Shown one piece after another: positions 43,161-51,439 of a DNA stretch of 64,000 bases; within the stretch, counting starts at the first letter, position 1, and every line of letters begins with the position of its first letter. Position numbers and translations under genes: made by a program. Origin of the DNA: Lysinibacillus louembei (GTDB taxonomy: Bacteria > Bacillota > Bacilli > Bacillales_A > Planococcaceae); the NCBI RefSeq assembly GCF_033880585.1, contig NZ_CP137624.1, forward strand, positions 2,453,501-2,517,500. Reading direction: 5' to 3'. Below the pieces are notes generated by a model, which saw only the letters and a list, made by a program, of their open reading frames with translations, made no database searches and was not told the DNA's origin.

Positions 43161-43574
43161 ATGGCAATTAACGTATACTTAATTTTTGATGGACAAACAC
43201 GTGAGGCGATTGAGCTTTATAAGGAAGCATTTCAAACTGATACAACGCAAATGATGACATTTGGAGAAGGGCATGCGAACGATGAGCACCCAATTCCAGA
43301 GGAAGCAAAAGATTTAATTATGCATGCTCGTATGTCAGCGATGGGGGCAGATTTAATGTTTTCTGATACATTCCCTGGACACCCATATACAGTAGGGAAC
43401 AATGTGACATTAGCTGTTGTCACAAACGATGAAGCAAAGCTGCGTCATGCCTTTGATGTATTAAAGCGTGATGGCAAGGTGCATATGGAGCTACAAGAAA
43501 CGTTTTGGAGCAAATGCTATGGTGGCTTAACAGATAAATTTGGTGTGGAATGGCAGTTTAATTACGAGGCATAA
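43161..43574 (+). CDS. PhnB-like VOC protein
   Basis: A 137-residue VOC-fold protein of the PhnB/3-demethylubiquinone-like group: INVYLIFDGQTREAIELYKE at the start, HARMSAMGADLMFSDTFPG in the middle and CYGGLTDKFGVEWQ at the end. Function unknown. The ATG at 43161 follows a GGAG-type site; an in-frame ATG at 43086 overlaps the promoter. Confidence 0.88.
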   Translation: MAINVYLIFDGQTREAIELYKEAFQTDTTQMMTFGEGHANDEHPIPEEAKDLIMHARMSAMGADLMFSDTFPGHPYTVGNNVTLAVVTNDEAKLRHAFDVLKRDGKVHMELQETFWSKCYGGLTDKFGVEWQFNYEA

Positions 43575-43581
43575 ACAAAGA

Positions 43582-43606
43582 CGTCGGGGAAATCGTTTCC
43601 CCGACG
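43582..43606. terminator. Perfect hairpin between convergent genes
   Basis: CGTCGGGGAAA (43582-43592) pairs with TTTCCCCGACG (43596-43606) over a three-base loop. The T-run is poor, so it may be a weak terminator. Confidence 0.65.
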
Positions 43607-43616
43607 CCTAGTCTTA

Positions 43617-44807
43617 TTATTTTGTATAGTTATCGAAGTAGCCTTGAATATAAATCATTGGTGTTCCTTTGTCGCCAGAGCCAGAGGTTAAATCTGACAG
43701 CGAGCCGATTAAGTCTGTTAGCTTACGTGGTGTTGTACCTTGTGCAGCCATTTGACCTGTTAAATCTTCACCTTTATTTGTAATATATTCAGAAATCGCT
43801 GCTTTTAATTCCTCGCCTCGTAAATCAGCAAAGTCATTGTCAGCTAAATATTTTAATTTCACTTCATTTGGCGTGCCTTCAAGACCTTTTGTATATGCAG
43901 GTGATACAACTGGGTCAGCAAGCTCCCAAATCTTCCCTACAGGATCTTTAAATGCGCCATCACCATAGACCATCACTTCAACTATTTTACCTGTTGCTTC
44001 TTTAATTTTCGCTTGAATACCATCAACGATTGGCTGGCAATTATGTGGGAATAGCTTAACAGTATCTTCTGTCGCTTTATTCGAGCCAAGCAAGCCATAT
44101 TCTGGATTGAAGCCAGAGCCATCAATGGATTCCGATAAAATATTATCTAAAGTAAAGACCTTTTCAGCACCGTTATTTACTAATGTACGCTTTGTACGGA
44201 AACGTGTATGAATATCACATGCTAAAACGCTTTTCGTATAATCTAAAATTGTTTTTGGGTTGTTTGAGAAGATGACTTCACATGCTGCGCCCTCTGCCTC
44301 AATTAATTGTTTGTAATACTCAATATAGTCTACGCCTGTAAACGTATGCTTTTTAAAGCCGAAATGCTCACGGAACTCAGCCTCTGATAACGTATCTGTC
44401 CAAGGATTGACACCTTTCACATCCAACTCATCGATATCGACTAAATGGTTACCTACCTCATCAGATGGATAGCTTAGCATAAGCACGATTTTTTTCGCAC
44501 CTTTTGCAATGCCGCGTAAGCAGTTGGCAAAGCGATTACGAGATAGGATAGGGAAAATAACACCGATTGTATCATCACCAAATTTAGCCGCAACATCCTT
44601 CGCGATATGCTCAACGCCTGCGTAATTTCCTTGTGCACGTGCAACAACAGATTCTGTTACTGTCACAATATCACGATCTTCAATTGAGTAGCCTTCTACT
44701 TTTGCTGCATTTAATACTGTATCAACAACGATTTGTTCAATATCGTCACCTTCATTAATAATAGGACCACGAAGTCCTCGTACAACTGTTCCAACTACAC
44801 GTTCCAT
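43617..44807 (-). CDS. CofE-like (coenzyme F420-0:L-glutamate ligase family) protein
   Basis: A 396-residue protein with the F420_ligase fold pattern: VRGLRGPIINEGDDI near the start, DRDIVTVTESVVARAQGNY (about 49-67), later VYGDGAFKDPVGKIWELADP. Bona fide CofE adds glutamates to coenzyme F420. No F420 synthesis gene is present in the window and most Firmicutes lack F420, so a different amide-forming reaction is likely. The ATG at 44807 follows AGGAGAG; an ATG 27 bases upstream is less likely. Divergent from a LysR-type gene. Confidence 0.75.
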   Translation of the reverse strand: MERVVGTVVRGLRGPIINEGDDIEQIVVDTVLNAAKVEGYSIEDRDIVTVTESVVARAQGNYAGVEHIAKDVAAKFGDDTIGVIFPILSRNRFANCLRGIAKGAKKIVLMLSYPSDEVGNHLVDIDELDVKGVNPWTDTLSEAEFREHFGFKKHTFTGVDYIEYYKQLIEAEGAACEVIFSNNPKTILDYTKSVLACDIHTRFRTKRTLVNNGAEKVFTLDNILSESIDGSGFNPEYGLLGSNKATEDTVKLFPHNCQPIVDGIQAKIKEATGKIVEVMVYGDGAFKDPVGKIWELADPVVSPAYTKGLEGTPNEVKLKYLADNDFADLRGEELKAAISEYITNKGEDLTGQMAAQGTTPRKLTDLIGSLSDLTSGSGDKGTPMIYIQGYFDNYTK

Positions 44808-44923
44808 AGTATCTCTCCTAACGTTTTCATCCAATTATCTTTTTTATCCAAAGTTTACTATACAACAATGATATGTTATAAGTAAAATTAATAATAATTA
44901 TAGGGAGTATAAGTAGAATTAAT

Positions 44924-45820
44924 ATGATTGGAAAATTAGATTATTACCGTATTTTTAATATTGTTAGCCATAATAAAAGTTTTTCTAAAGCGGCAGAAGA
45001 GCTCTACATGACGCAATCCGCAGTAAGTCAAGCAATTCATAAATTAGAAAAAGAGCTTGCAACACCCCTTTTTCATCGCACCCCAAAAGGTGTGATATTA
45101 ACGGATGAGGGGAAAGTGTTATATGAATATGTGCAATCAGCACTTGGCATTTTACATTCAGGTGAGGAAAAGCTAATGGAATTTAAGCATTTGACAACAG
45201 GGCAGTTACGTATTGGCGTAGGAGATACAATTTCGCGTTATTTTTTGCTACCTTATTTAGAAACGTTCCATTTGAAATATCCAGGCGTTCGTCTTACGGT
45301 ATTAAACGGAACAACCTCTGAAATTCGAGATTTCATAAGAACGGGTGAAGCGGATATTGGTGTATGTAATTTGCCTATTCAAGATGAACAATTACAGGTG
45401 CTGCCATGCAAGAAAATCCATGATATTTTCGTTTGTGGAGAAAAATATAAAAACTTAACGAAAAAGCCTGTTCCATTGTCTTTGTTAATGAAAATGCCGT
45501 TAATTTTTCTGGGTAAAAAGGCAAATTCACGCAATTATGTGGAGCACTATTTGAAGGAGCAGGGCTATCATTTAACACCTGAATTTGAGCTGGGCTCACA
45601 CGATTTACTGCTGCAATTTGCGCAAATTAATTTAGGCATTGCCTGTGTAACGAAGGAATTTGCGATGGAATATTTAGAAAAAGGGCTTTTATATGAGCTG
45701 TCATTACAGCAACCATTACCAGAGCGGAGCATTGGTATTTGTCATTTGAAGTCAGTGCCCTTATCAAGAGCTGCTCGGAAATTTAGCGAGCTTATAAATC
45801 CGATGATGACGCATGGATAA
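44924..45820 (+). CDS. LysR-family transcriptional regulator
   Basis: A 298-residue LysR regulator with HTH at 1-62 (LDYYRIFNIVSHNKSFSKAA, SQSAVSQ-type recognition TQSAVSQAIHKLE) and a substrate-binding domain with TGQLRIGVGDTISRYFLLPYL. It probably controls the divergent CofE-like gene across the 116-bp gap, which contains ATACAACAATGATATGTTATA, a possible T-N11-A-type LysR site. Effector unknown. Confidence 0.92.
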   Translation: MIGKLDYYRIFNIVSHNKSFSKAAEELYMTQSAVSQAIHKLEKELATPLFHRTPKGVILTDEGKVLYEYVQSALGILHSGEEKLMEFKHLTTGQLRIGVGDTISRYFLLPYLETFHLKYPGVRLTVLNGTTSEIRDFIRTGEADIGVCNLPIQDEQLQVLPCKKIHDIFVCGEKYKNLTKKPVPLSLLMKMPLIFLGKKANSRNYVEHYLKEQGYHLTPEFELGSHDLLLQFAQINLGIACVTKEFAMEYLEKGLLYELSLQQPLPERSIGICHLKSVPLSRAARKFSELINPMMTHG

Positions 45821-45871
45821 AATTTATTTTTTCGGGCACCCTACAAGTAATTGAATGCTGAGGTGGTCCAT

Positions 45872-47356
45872 ATGGAAATCGAACAATCAACAAAATGGCA
45901 GGAAGGTTTTATGCAACGGCTAAATGGTGAGCAGTCTTGGCAAAGCTGGGCGCTTTATCAAATGAATTATGAGCTGACGAAGGCGCAATTAATACCTGAT
46001 TTTTCAGGCTTACAATGTGTGAAATATTTGCCGATGCTTTCACCGCTACAGCATCAAATTGAGGCAGCAACAACGGTTATTGAGCAAATGCATGGCAAGG
46101 CAATTTTGGCGGATGAGGTAGGCTTAGGGAAAACGATTGAAGCAGGCTTAATTTTAAAGGAATACATGGTACGTGGTCTTGTGCAAAAGGCACTTATTTT
46201 AGCTCCTGCGTCACTCATTACACAATGGATTGACGAATTGACATTGAAGTTTCATATTCCGGCAGTTGCCTATCATAAAAAATATGGGCTTGAGCAGTGC
46301 AATATTGTTGTGATGAGCATGGATACAGCGAAGAAAAGCCCGCATAAAGAACGGATTTATGCACAAAATTTTGACATGATTATTATTGATGAGGCACATA
46401 AATTAAAAAATCATAAAACACAAATTTATGAGTTTGTGCAAAGCTTGAAAAAGAAGTTTTGCTTATTGCTAACAGCAACACCGATTCAAAATAATATTTT
46501 TGAATTGTTTTATTTAATCTCCTTATTAAAGCCTGGGCAATTAGGGAGCTATGAGGCTTTTCAAGCTGCTTTTTCAGCTAAAAAGCAGTCACTGGAGCAT
46601 CAAGAATTTTTACAGGAGCTTGTCCATCAAGTGATGGTGCGTAATCGACGAGAGGATACAAATGTTGAATGGACGAAGCGCCATGTGCAAATTGTACCAA
46701 TTCATTTCTCGCAAGAGGAGCAGGCAATCTATGAGCAAATAAGCAGCTTAGACGTGCCAAACCCAATGACGCGCTTAACGCTGCAAAAGGAGCTATGCAG
46801 CAGTAAAGAGGCACTTTGTGAAACATTGTCAAAAATGCCACAGCTACCTGAAGAGCTTATGGAAGGTTTGCAGCAATTAACAATCAATTCAAAGGCGCAG
46901 AAAACAGCTGAACTTATTCAACAAATTAATAATAAGGTCATCATTTTTACAGAATACCGTGCGACACAGCACTATTTACAAGCTTATTTATATGAAATGG
47001 GTATTACCTCTGTTTTATTTAATGGTAAATATAAAAAAAGTAAGCGAGATTATATGAAGCATTTATTTAAGGAGCATGCGCAAGTGTTAATCGCAACAGA
47101 GGCTGGCGGTGAGGGGATTAACCTACAGTTTTGTAGTCATGTCATTAACTATGATTTACCATGGAATCCGATGAAGCTTGAGCAGCGCATCGGACGTGTG
47201 CACCGCTTAGGGCAGACGGAGGATGTACAAATTTATAATTTTGCGGTGGAACAAACGATTGAGCAGCATATTTTAGCATTGCTTCATGCCAAAATCGACG
47301 TATTTGAGCAAGTGGTCGGGGAGCTGGATGCGATTTTAACGAATAGGAGCGGATGA
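45872..47356 (+). CDS. yqhH: SNF2-family helicase (YqhH-like)
   Basis: A 494-residue SNF2/RapA-like ATPase. Walker A DEVGLGKT (81-88), DEAH at 173-176, LTATPIQNN, then the second lobe with IFTEYRATQHYLQ, ATEAGGEGINLQ and QRIGRVHRLGQ. Such proteins remodel nucleoprotein complexes such as stalled RNA polymerase; the role of YqhH is not established. The ATG at 45872 follows GAGGTGG. The stop overlaps the next gene by ATGA. Confidence 0.9.
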   Translation: MEIEQSTKWQEGFMQRLNGEQSWQSWALYQMNYELTKAQLIPDFSGLQCVKYLPMLSPLQHQIEAATTVIEQMHGKAILADEVGLGKTIEAGLILKEYMVRGLVQKALILAPASLITQWIDELTLKFHIPAVAYHKKYGLEQCNIVVMSMDTAKKSPHKERIYAQNFDMIIIDEAHKLKNHKTQIYEFVQSLKKKFCLLLTATPIQNNIFELFYLISLLKPGQLGSYEAFQAAFSAKKQSLEHQEFLQELVHQVMVRNRREDTNVEWTKRHVQIVPIHFSQEEQAIYEQISSLDVPNPMTRLTLQKELCSSKEALCETLSKMPQLPEELMEGLQQLTINSKAQKTAELIQQINNKVIIFTEYRATQHYLQAYLYEMGITSVLFNGKYKKSKRDYMKHLFKEHAQVLIATEAGGEGINLQFCSHVINYDLPWNPMKLEQRIGRVHRLGQTEDVQIYNFAVEQTIEQHILALLHAKIDVFEQVVGELDAILTNRSG

Positions 47357-48141
47357 GACCAACGATGGATGCGCAGCGAATCAATCAGTTTTTAACGCAT
47401 TTTTTTCAGGAAACAGGCTGTGAGGTTTTACAGCTAAACGATAGCTTGCAAGTGCAATTAACTGTCGAGATGGATAAAAAAATAATGAATCGCCCATTTT
47501 ATTGGCAATATGTTGAGGCGACAAATAGTGAGCCGAACCCAGCTCGATTACATTTAACGACGAGCATGCAGGGGCAGGGAGAAATTATTCATTTTGGTTC
47601 ACCAAGATTACAGCAGTTACGCCAAGTGACAGGAGAGTTAGGAGCATATGTCCAAATGTATGAGCAGACAGGGGGCGTTGCGCAAAATTTTCTAACCCCT
47701 TGGCTTGCAGTGAATTATAAAGTGTCCTATTGCTGTGATTGTACAAAGGAAATGCTTTATTCATTTGGCTTGAATTTAATGACAGGCTACGTAAAGCAAA
47801 ATTTCCATGAGCTACTTATGCAAAAAGATTTGCAGATGACAAAGCCACAAAATAGCTTTTGTGTGCAGCATATTATTGCACCAACTAGAGGATTACAGCG
47901 TTTGCAAAGAACGATGGAAGAAATTATTTTGCAGGATAATCATGCATGGGCAGATGAAGCCATAATGAAATGGCAACGTGAGCTACGTGTACTCAATTAT
48001 TTTTATGGGGATATGGAGGACAAGCCTGAGGTTTATCAAATTGAACAGCAGGCACTGCAAGAGCGTTACAATGCAAAAATTAAAATGGATGCTGTAAGTG
48101 GTGGTTTATTTTATCTTGAATCAGTAGAAAGTGATTATTAA
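47353..48141 (+). CDS. yqhG: YqhG family protein
   Basis: A 262-residue protein matching YqhG of Bacillus: LTVEMDKKIMNRPFYWQYVE near residues 37-56, NPARLHLTTS and HFGSPRLQQL. No enzymatic motif. It is translationally coupled to the SNF2 gene (ATGA overlap, AGGAG just before), as yqhH-yqhG in B. subtilis, so the pair probably acts together. Confidence 0.9.
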   Translation: MRPTMDAQRINQFLTHFFQETGCEVLQLNDSLQVQLTVEMDKKIMNRPFYWQYVEATNSEPNPARLHLTTSMQGQGEIIHFGSPRLQQLRQVTGELGAYVQMYEQTGGVAQNFLTPWLAVNYKVSYCCDCTKEMLYSFGLNLMTGYVKQNFHELLMQKDLQMTKPQNSFCVQHIIAPTRGLQRLQRTMEEIILQDNHAWADEAIMKWQRELRVLNYFYGDMEDKPEVYQIEQQALQERYNAKIKMDAVSGGLFYLESVESDY

Positions 48142-48223
48142 AGTTCACGAAATGTTCACTTATGAAGAATTTTTCCTCTCTCTATAATTAGAATTTGTAA
48201 AGTGACGAGAGAGGGGAATTTAT

Positions 48224-48685
48224 TTGCCAATAACGAGAAAAGAAAGTATTCAATTCAGTTTAATGATGTGTTTTGGAATGGTCGTCGTGATGACCTTCTA
48301 TAATTTTTATCTAAATGGTTTAATAGGTGAAATTACATTAACGGAAGGGCTCATTAATTTTCTTATTACATTTATGATTGCCTTTATACTTGAAGTGTTT
48401 TTAGTTGGACCAATTGCGAAAAAAGTTGCTTTTAAAGCAACGATGCATACAACGAAAAAAGTATATAAAATTTTAGCCATCTCCATATGTATGGTAATTG
48501 GCATGGTACTTGTAATGACCTTATATGGTGTCATGACGATGAGTCTACATGTAGGTCATATGCCTGCTTATTTTGTAGCGGAATATGTAACTGCTTTCGG
48601 GAAAAACTTTGTGATAGCGTTGCCACTGCAAATACTTATTATTGGCCCATTTGTGCGATATCTTTTTATGAAGTTAATCAAATAG
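48224..48685 (+). CDS. DUF2798-like membrane protein
   Basis: A 153-residue protein with four membrane helices arranged as two similar halves (SLMMCFGMVVVMTFYNFYLNG and AISICMVIGMVLVMTLYG), each ending with a conserved (L)VGP or IGP-type segment. This is the DUF2798 plan. TTG start at 48224 after GAGAGGGGAA. Function unknown. Confidence 0.8.
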   Translation: MPITRKESIQFSLMMCFGMVVVMTFYNFYLNGLIGEITLTEGLINFLITFMIAFILEVFLVGPIAKKVAFKATMHTTKKVYKILAISICMVIGMVLVMTLYGVMTMSLHVGHMPAYFVAEYVTAFGKNFVIALPLQILIIGPFVRYLFMKLIK

Positions 48686-48690
48686 GCGAA

Positions 48691-48736
48691 AAAAGATGGA
48701 GTGAATACGGTTTTTCCGCTATTCACTCCATCTTTT
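48691..48736. terminator. Strong bidirectional terminator
   Basis: A perfect 17-bp stem AAAAGATGGAGTGAATA (48691-48707) with TATTCACTCCATCTTTT (48720-48736) and inner CGG/CCG, between convergent genes. Confidence 0.92.
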
Positions 48737-49613
48737 AATTTTTTAGTAAGAACGTGATTTTATAAGATAATTCGATTGCTTCAGCTTCATGCGTTGTGCT
48801 TTTAAACGCAGTACGAAAGCTTTGTAGTGATGCGTTGATTACATGTTTGCGCCAAGAGTCTTTAGATAATTCCTCGATGAGAAAGGCTGCGAGCTCATGA
48901 CCTGTTGCATTTGTTTTCGCTTCTAGTTGTTTAATAAAGCCCGTTAGCTGCTCTATAACATTTTCCTTTGTTGTAACAGGCTGTGTCGTCTTGTTTTGTA
49001 TACGCTGAAAGGCATCAACGCCTAGCAATGTAGCATTTGTTTGTTGCATTGTTGGGAGCAAGGCTTGAACATATTCCAATCCTTTTTGTACTAGCTGATA
49101 CAAGTCAGCTGGTACGTGATAGGCACTGCGCCATGCCATTGCTAAGTAATGGGTGATGCCGAAAAAAATTAAGGCGCATTCGAAGGCATATGGTCGAATT
49201 TCTTCACCGAACACATTGATTAAACGTTCTGTTAGCCATTGAATTTCCTGAAAACGGTGTTGGCGTAGCCCTTTCTTTAGCTCCAAATCACTCGATTGAA
49301 AAATACCCTCAAACAATGTCATTAAATTTTGTTCTTGTCGCAGCTTCATTGGCACAATAATTTGTTCAATTAGTATATGAATATCTTGTTCATCGTGATT
49401 CGCCAGCAATTCATAGCGTTGAAGCTGTGTTGTATAACGAAGCTGCTCCAAAATGGCTAAAAAGCATTCGTTTTTAGATGAGAAGTAATTATAAAACGTG
49501 CCTTTCGATATACTCGCATGCTCGATAATATCTTGTACGGATGTATGATGAAAGCCTTTTTCGGTAAAAAGCTGTAAGGATACATCAATGATTTTCCTTT
49601 TTCTTGTATTCAC
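48735..49613 (-). CDS. TetR-family transcriptional regulator
   Basis: A 292-residue TetR protein; HTH at about 8-55 (IIDVSLQLFTEKGFHHTSVQDI, SKGTFYNYFSSKNE). It is longer than the usual 190-220 residues because of a C-terminal extension of about 90 residues. GTG start at 49613 after AAGGGAC. It is divergent from an MFS exporter 269 bp away and probably represses it. A palindrome AACCTTGA/TCAAGGTT near the exporter promoter is a likely operator. Confidence 0.9.
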   Translation of the reverse strand: MNTRKRKIIDVSLQLFTEKGFHHTSVQDIIEHASISKGTFYNYFSSKNECFLAILEQLRYTTQLQRYELLANHDEQDIHILIEQIIVPMKLRQEQNLMTLFEGIFQSSDLELKKGLRQHRFQEIQWLTERLINVFGEEIRPYAFECALIFFGITHYLAMAWRSAYHVPADLYQLVQKGLEYVQALLPTMQQTNATLLGVDAFQRIQNKTTQPVTTKENVIEQLTGFIKQLEAKTNATGHELAAFLIEELSKDSWRKHVINASLQSFRTAFKSTTHEAEAIELSYKITFLLKN

Positions 49614-49656
49614 TATAGTTCAGTCCCTTGGATTTGCTTTTATTTAACCCGCATTA

Positions 49657-49711
49657 ACGGACAGTAAGATGTCCACCTCAAGAGTTGAGAGAATGGGCGC
49701 TAACTGTCCGT
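49657..49711. repeat. Long inverted repeat in the TetR/MFS gap
   Basis: ACGGACAGT (49657-49665) pairs with ACTGTCCGT (49703-49711), enclosing further pairing (CTC/GAG). It is flanked by TTAA. It resembles an interspersed palindromic repeat more than an operator. Confidence 0.5.
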
Positions 49712-49758
49712 AAAAGCCTGATTGAAGTTGCTCTTTATACTATCATTCTATATGTAAA

Positions 49759-49778
49759 ACCTTGATAATTCAAGGTTT
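49759..49778. promoter_or_regulatory. Candidate TetR operator
   Basis: AACCTTGA-TAAT-TCAAGGTT is a perfect 8-bp-arm palindrome about 110 bp upstream of the MFS start. TTGATA within it could be a -35. Confidence 0.5.
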
Positions 49779-49882
49779 TTAAACTTATAGTAAAAAACAG
49801 TTGCGATTTTTAGACTATGAGTATAAAATAAGTCAAGTGAAACTTCGAACTATGAAATAATAAAGGGAAAGGGTTTTTAAGT

Positions 49883-51382
49883 ATGACAACAGAAACATTA
49901 AAAAAACCGCCGTATTTAATGATTGCGATTTTATTTATTGGCACATTTGTTGCCTTTTTAAATAACACATTGTTAAATATTGCGTTACCATCTATTATGG
50001 TGGACTTAAATATTGAAAACTACTCAACTGTTCAATGGCTATCAACAGGCTATATGTTAGTGAGCGGGATTTTAGTTCCAGCCTCCGCTTTTTTAATTAC
50101 AAAATTTAAAAACCGCACAATTTTCACTGTCTCAATGGGATTATTTTTACTTGGAACAGTGATGGCGGCATTTGCACCAAACTTCGGTATTTTAATCGCG
50201 GGGCGTATGGTGCAAGCAGCAGGTGCTGCTACGATGTCACCATTATTAATGAATATTATGTTAATCAGCTTCCCAATTGAAAAACGTGGGACAGCGATGG
50301 GCTTATTTGGACTTGTAATGTTCGCAGCTCCAGCAATCGGACCAACATTGTCTGGATGGATTGTAGAGCATTACGATTGGCGCGTGCTTTTCGAAATGAT
50401 TATTCCATTTGCGGCAATTAGCTTGCTTCTTGGAATTTGGAAGCTGCGCAATATTATGCCAACACGTGAAGTAACAATTGATTATCTATCATTAGTGTTA
50501 TCGACCATCGGGTTTGGTGGCTTGCTATATGGCTTCAGTATGGCTGGCTCAAAAGGCTGGGGCGAAGTAGAAGTGTATGGCACGATTATTTTAGGAGCAA
50601 TTGGTTTACTAACATTTATTGTACGCCAATTAAAATTAGACGAACCATTATTGAATTTACGTATTTATAAATATCCGATGTTTGCCCTATCATCTGTTAT
50701 TTCGATGGTCATGTCTGTAGCAATGTTCTCAGGGATGATTTTAACGCCTGCTTACGTACAAACAGTGCGTGGTATTTCACCATTCGATGCAGGGTTAATG
50801 ATGCTTCCAGGGGCACTTGTGATGGGCTTCATGTCACCTATTACAGGGAAGCTTTTTGATAAATATGGCCCTCGTATCATTGCCATGATTGGTTTAATTA
50901 TTATGACAGTGTCCACATATTATTTATCGAAATTATCAATGGACTCATCGCATGCTTATATTATTACAGTTTATACTGTGCGTTCATTTGGTATGGCACT
51001 TGTGATGATGCCGATTATGACAAATGGTTTGAATCAAATACCGATGAAGATGAATCCGCATGGTACAGCCATTAACAATACGGCACAGCAAGTAACAGGG
51101 GCAATTGGTACGGCGATTTTCGTAACGATTATGAACTCGCATACGAAATCGCGCGCAATAGAGCTTGCAGCAGAAGCGAAAGAAAAAGCAGCAGCTAGTG
51201 GTGTTCAGCCAACAGAGGCACAAATTGCAGAAATGACAGCACAAATTCAGCAAACAGCAATGCTCGAAGGGATTAATTTCACTTTCTTCGTTGCGGCAGC
51301 TGTTTCGTTAATTGCGCTTATTTTAACATTCTTTGTAAAACGAGTAGATGTAACCAAACGAGAAGATTATCAAGCGAAATAA
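49883..51382 (+). CDS. DHA2-family MFS multidrug exporter
   Basis: A 499-residue proton-driven transporter with 14 predicted helices (EmrB/QacA type). Features include FVAFLNNTLLNIALPSIM in helix 1, GRMVQAAGAATMSPL (motif B region) and APAIGPTLSGWI (motif C, antiporter signature). Likely exports toxic hydrophobic compounds; controlled by the adjacent TetR gene. AAAGGGAAAGGG precedes the ATG. Confidence 0.93.
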   Translation: MTTETLKKPPYLMIAILFIGTFVAFLNNTLLNIALPSIMVDLNIENYSTVQWLSTGYMLVSGILVPASAFLITKFKNRTIFTVSMGLFLLGTVMAAFAPNFGILIAGRMVQAAGAATMSPLLMNIMLISFPIEKRGTAMGLFGLVMFAAPAIGPTLSGWIVEHYDWRVLFEMIIPFAAISLLLGIWKLRNIMPTREVTIDYLSLVLSTIGFGGLLYGFSMAGSKGWGEVEVYGTIILGAIGLLTFIVRQLKLDEPLLNLRIYKYPMFALSSVISMVMSVAMFSGMILTPAYVQTVRGISPFDAGLMMLPGALVMGFMSPITGKLFDKYGPRIIAMIGLIIMTVSTYYLSKLSMDSSHAYIITVYTVRSFGMALVMMPIMTNGLNQIPMKMNPHGTAINNTAQQVTGAIGTAIFVTIMNSHTKSRAIELAAEAKEKAAASGVQPTEAQIAEMTAQIQQTAMLEGINFTFFVAAAVSLIALILTFFVKRVDVTKREDYQAK

Positions 51383-51389
51383 ATGAAGA

Positions 51390-51438
51390 AAGGCTATTAG
51401 AAAAGCAGGGGATACCTGCTATTTCTAATAGCCTTTTG
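51390..51438. terminator. Bidirectional terminator MFS/pepF
   Basis: AAGGCTATTAGAAA (51390-51403) with TTTCTAATAGCCTT (51422-51435), inner AGCAGG/CCTGCT. Confidence 0.9.
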
Positions 51439-51439
51439 T

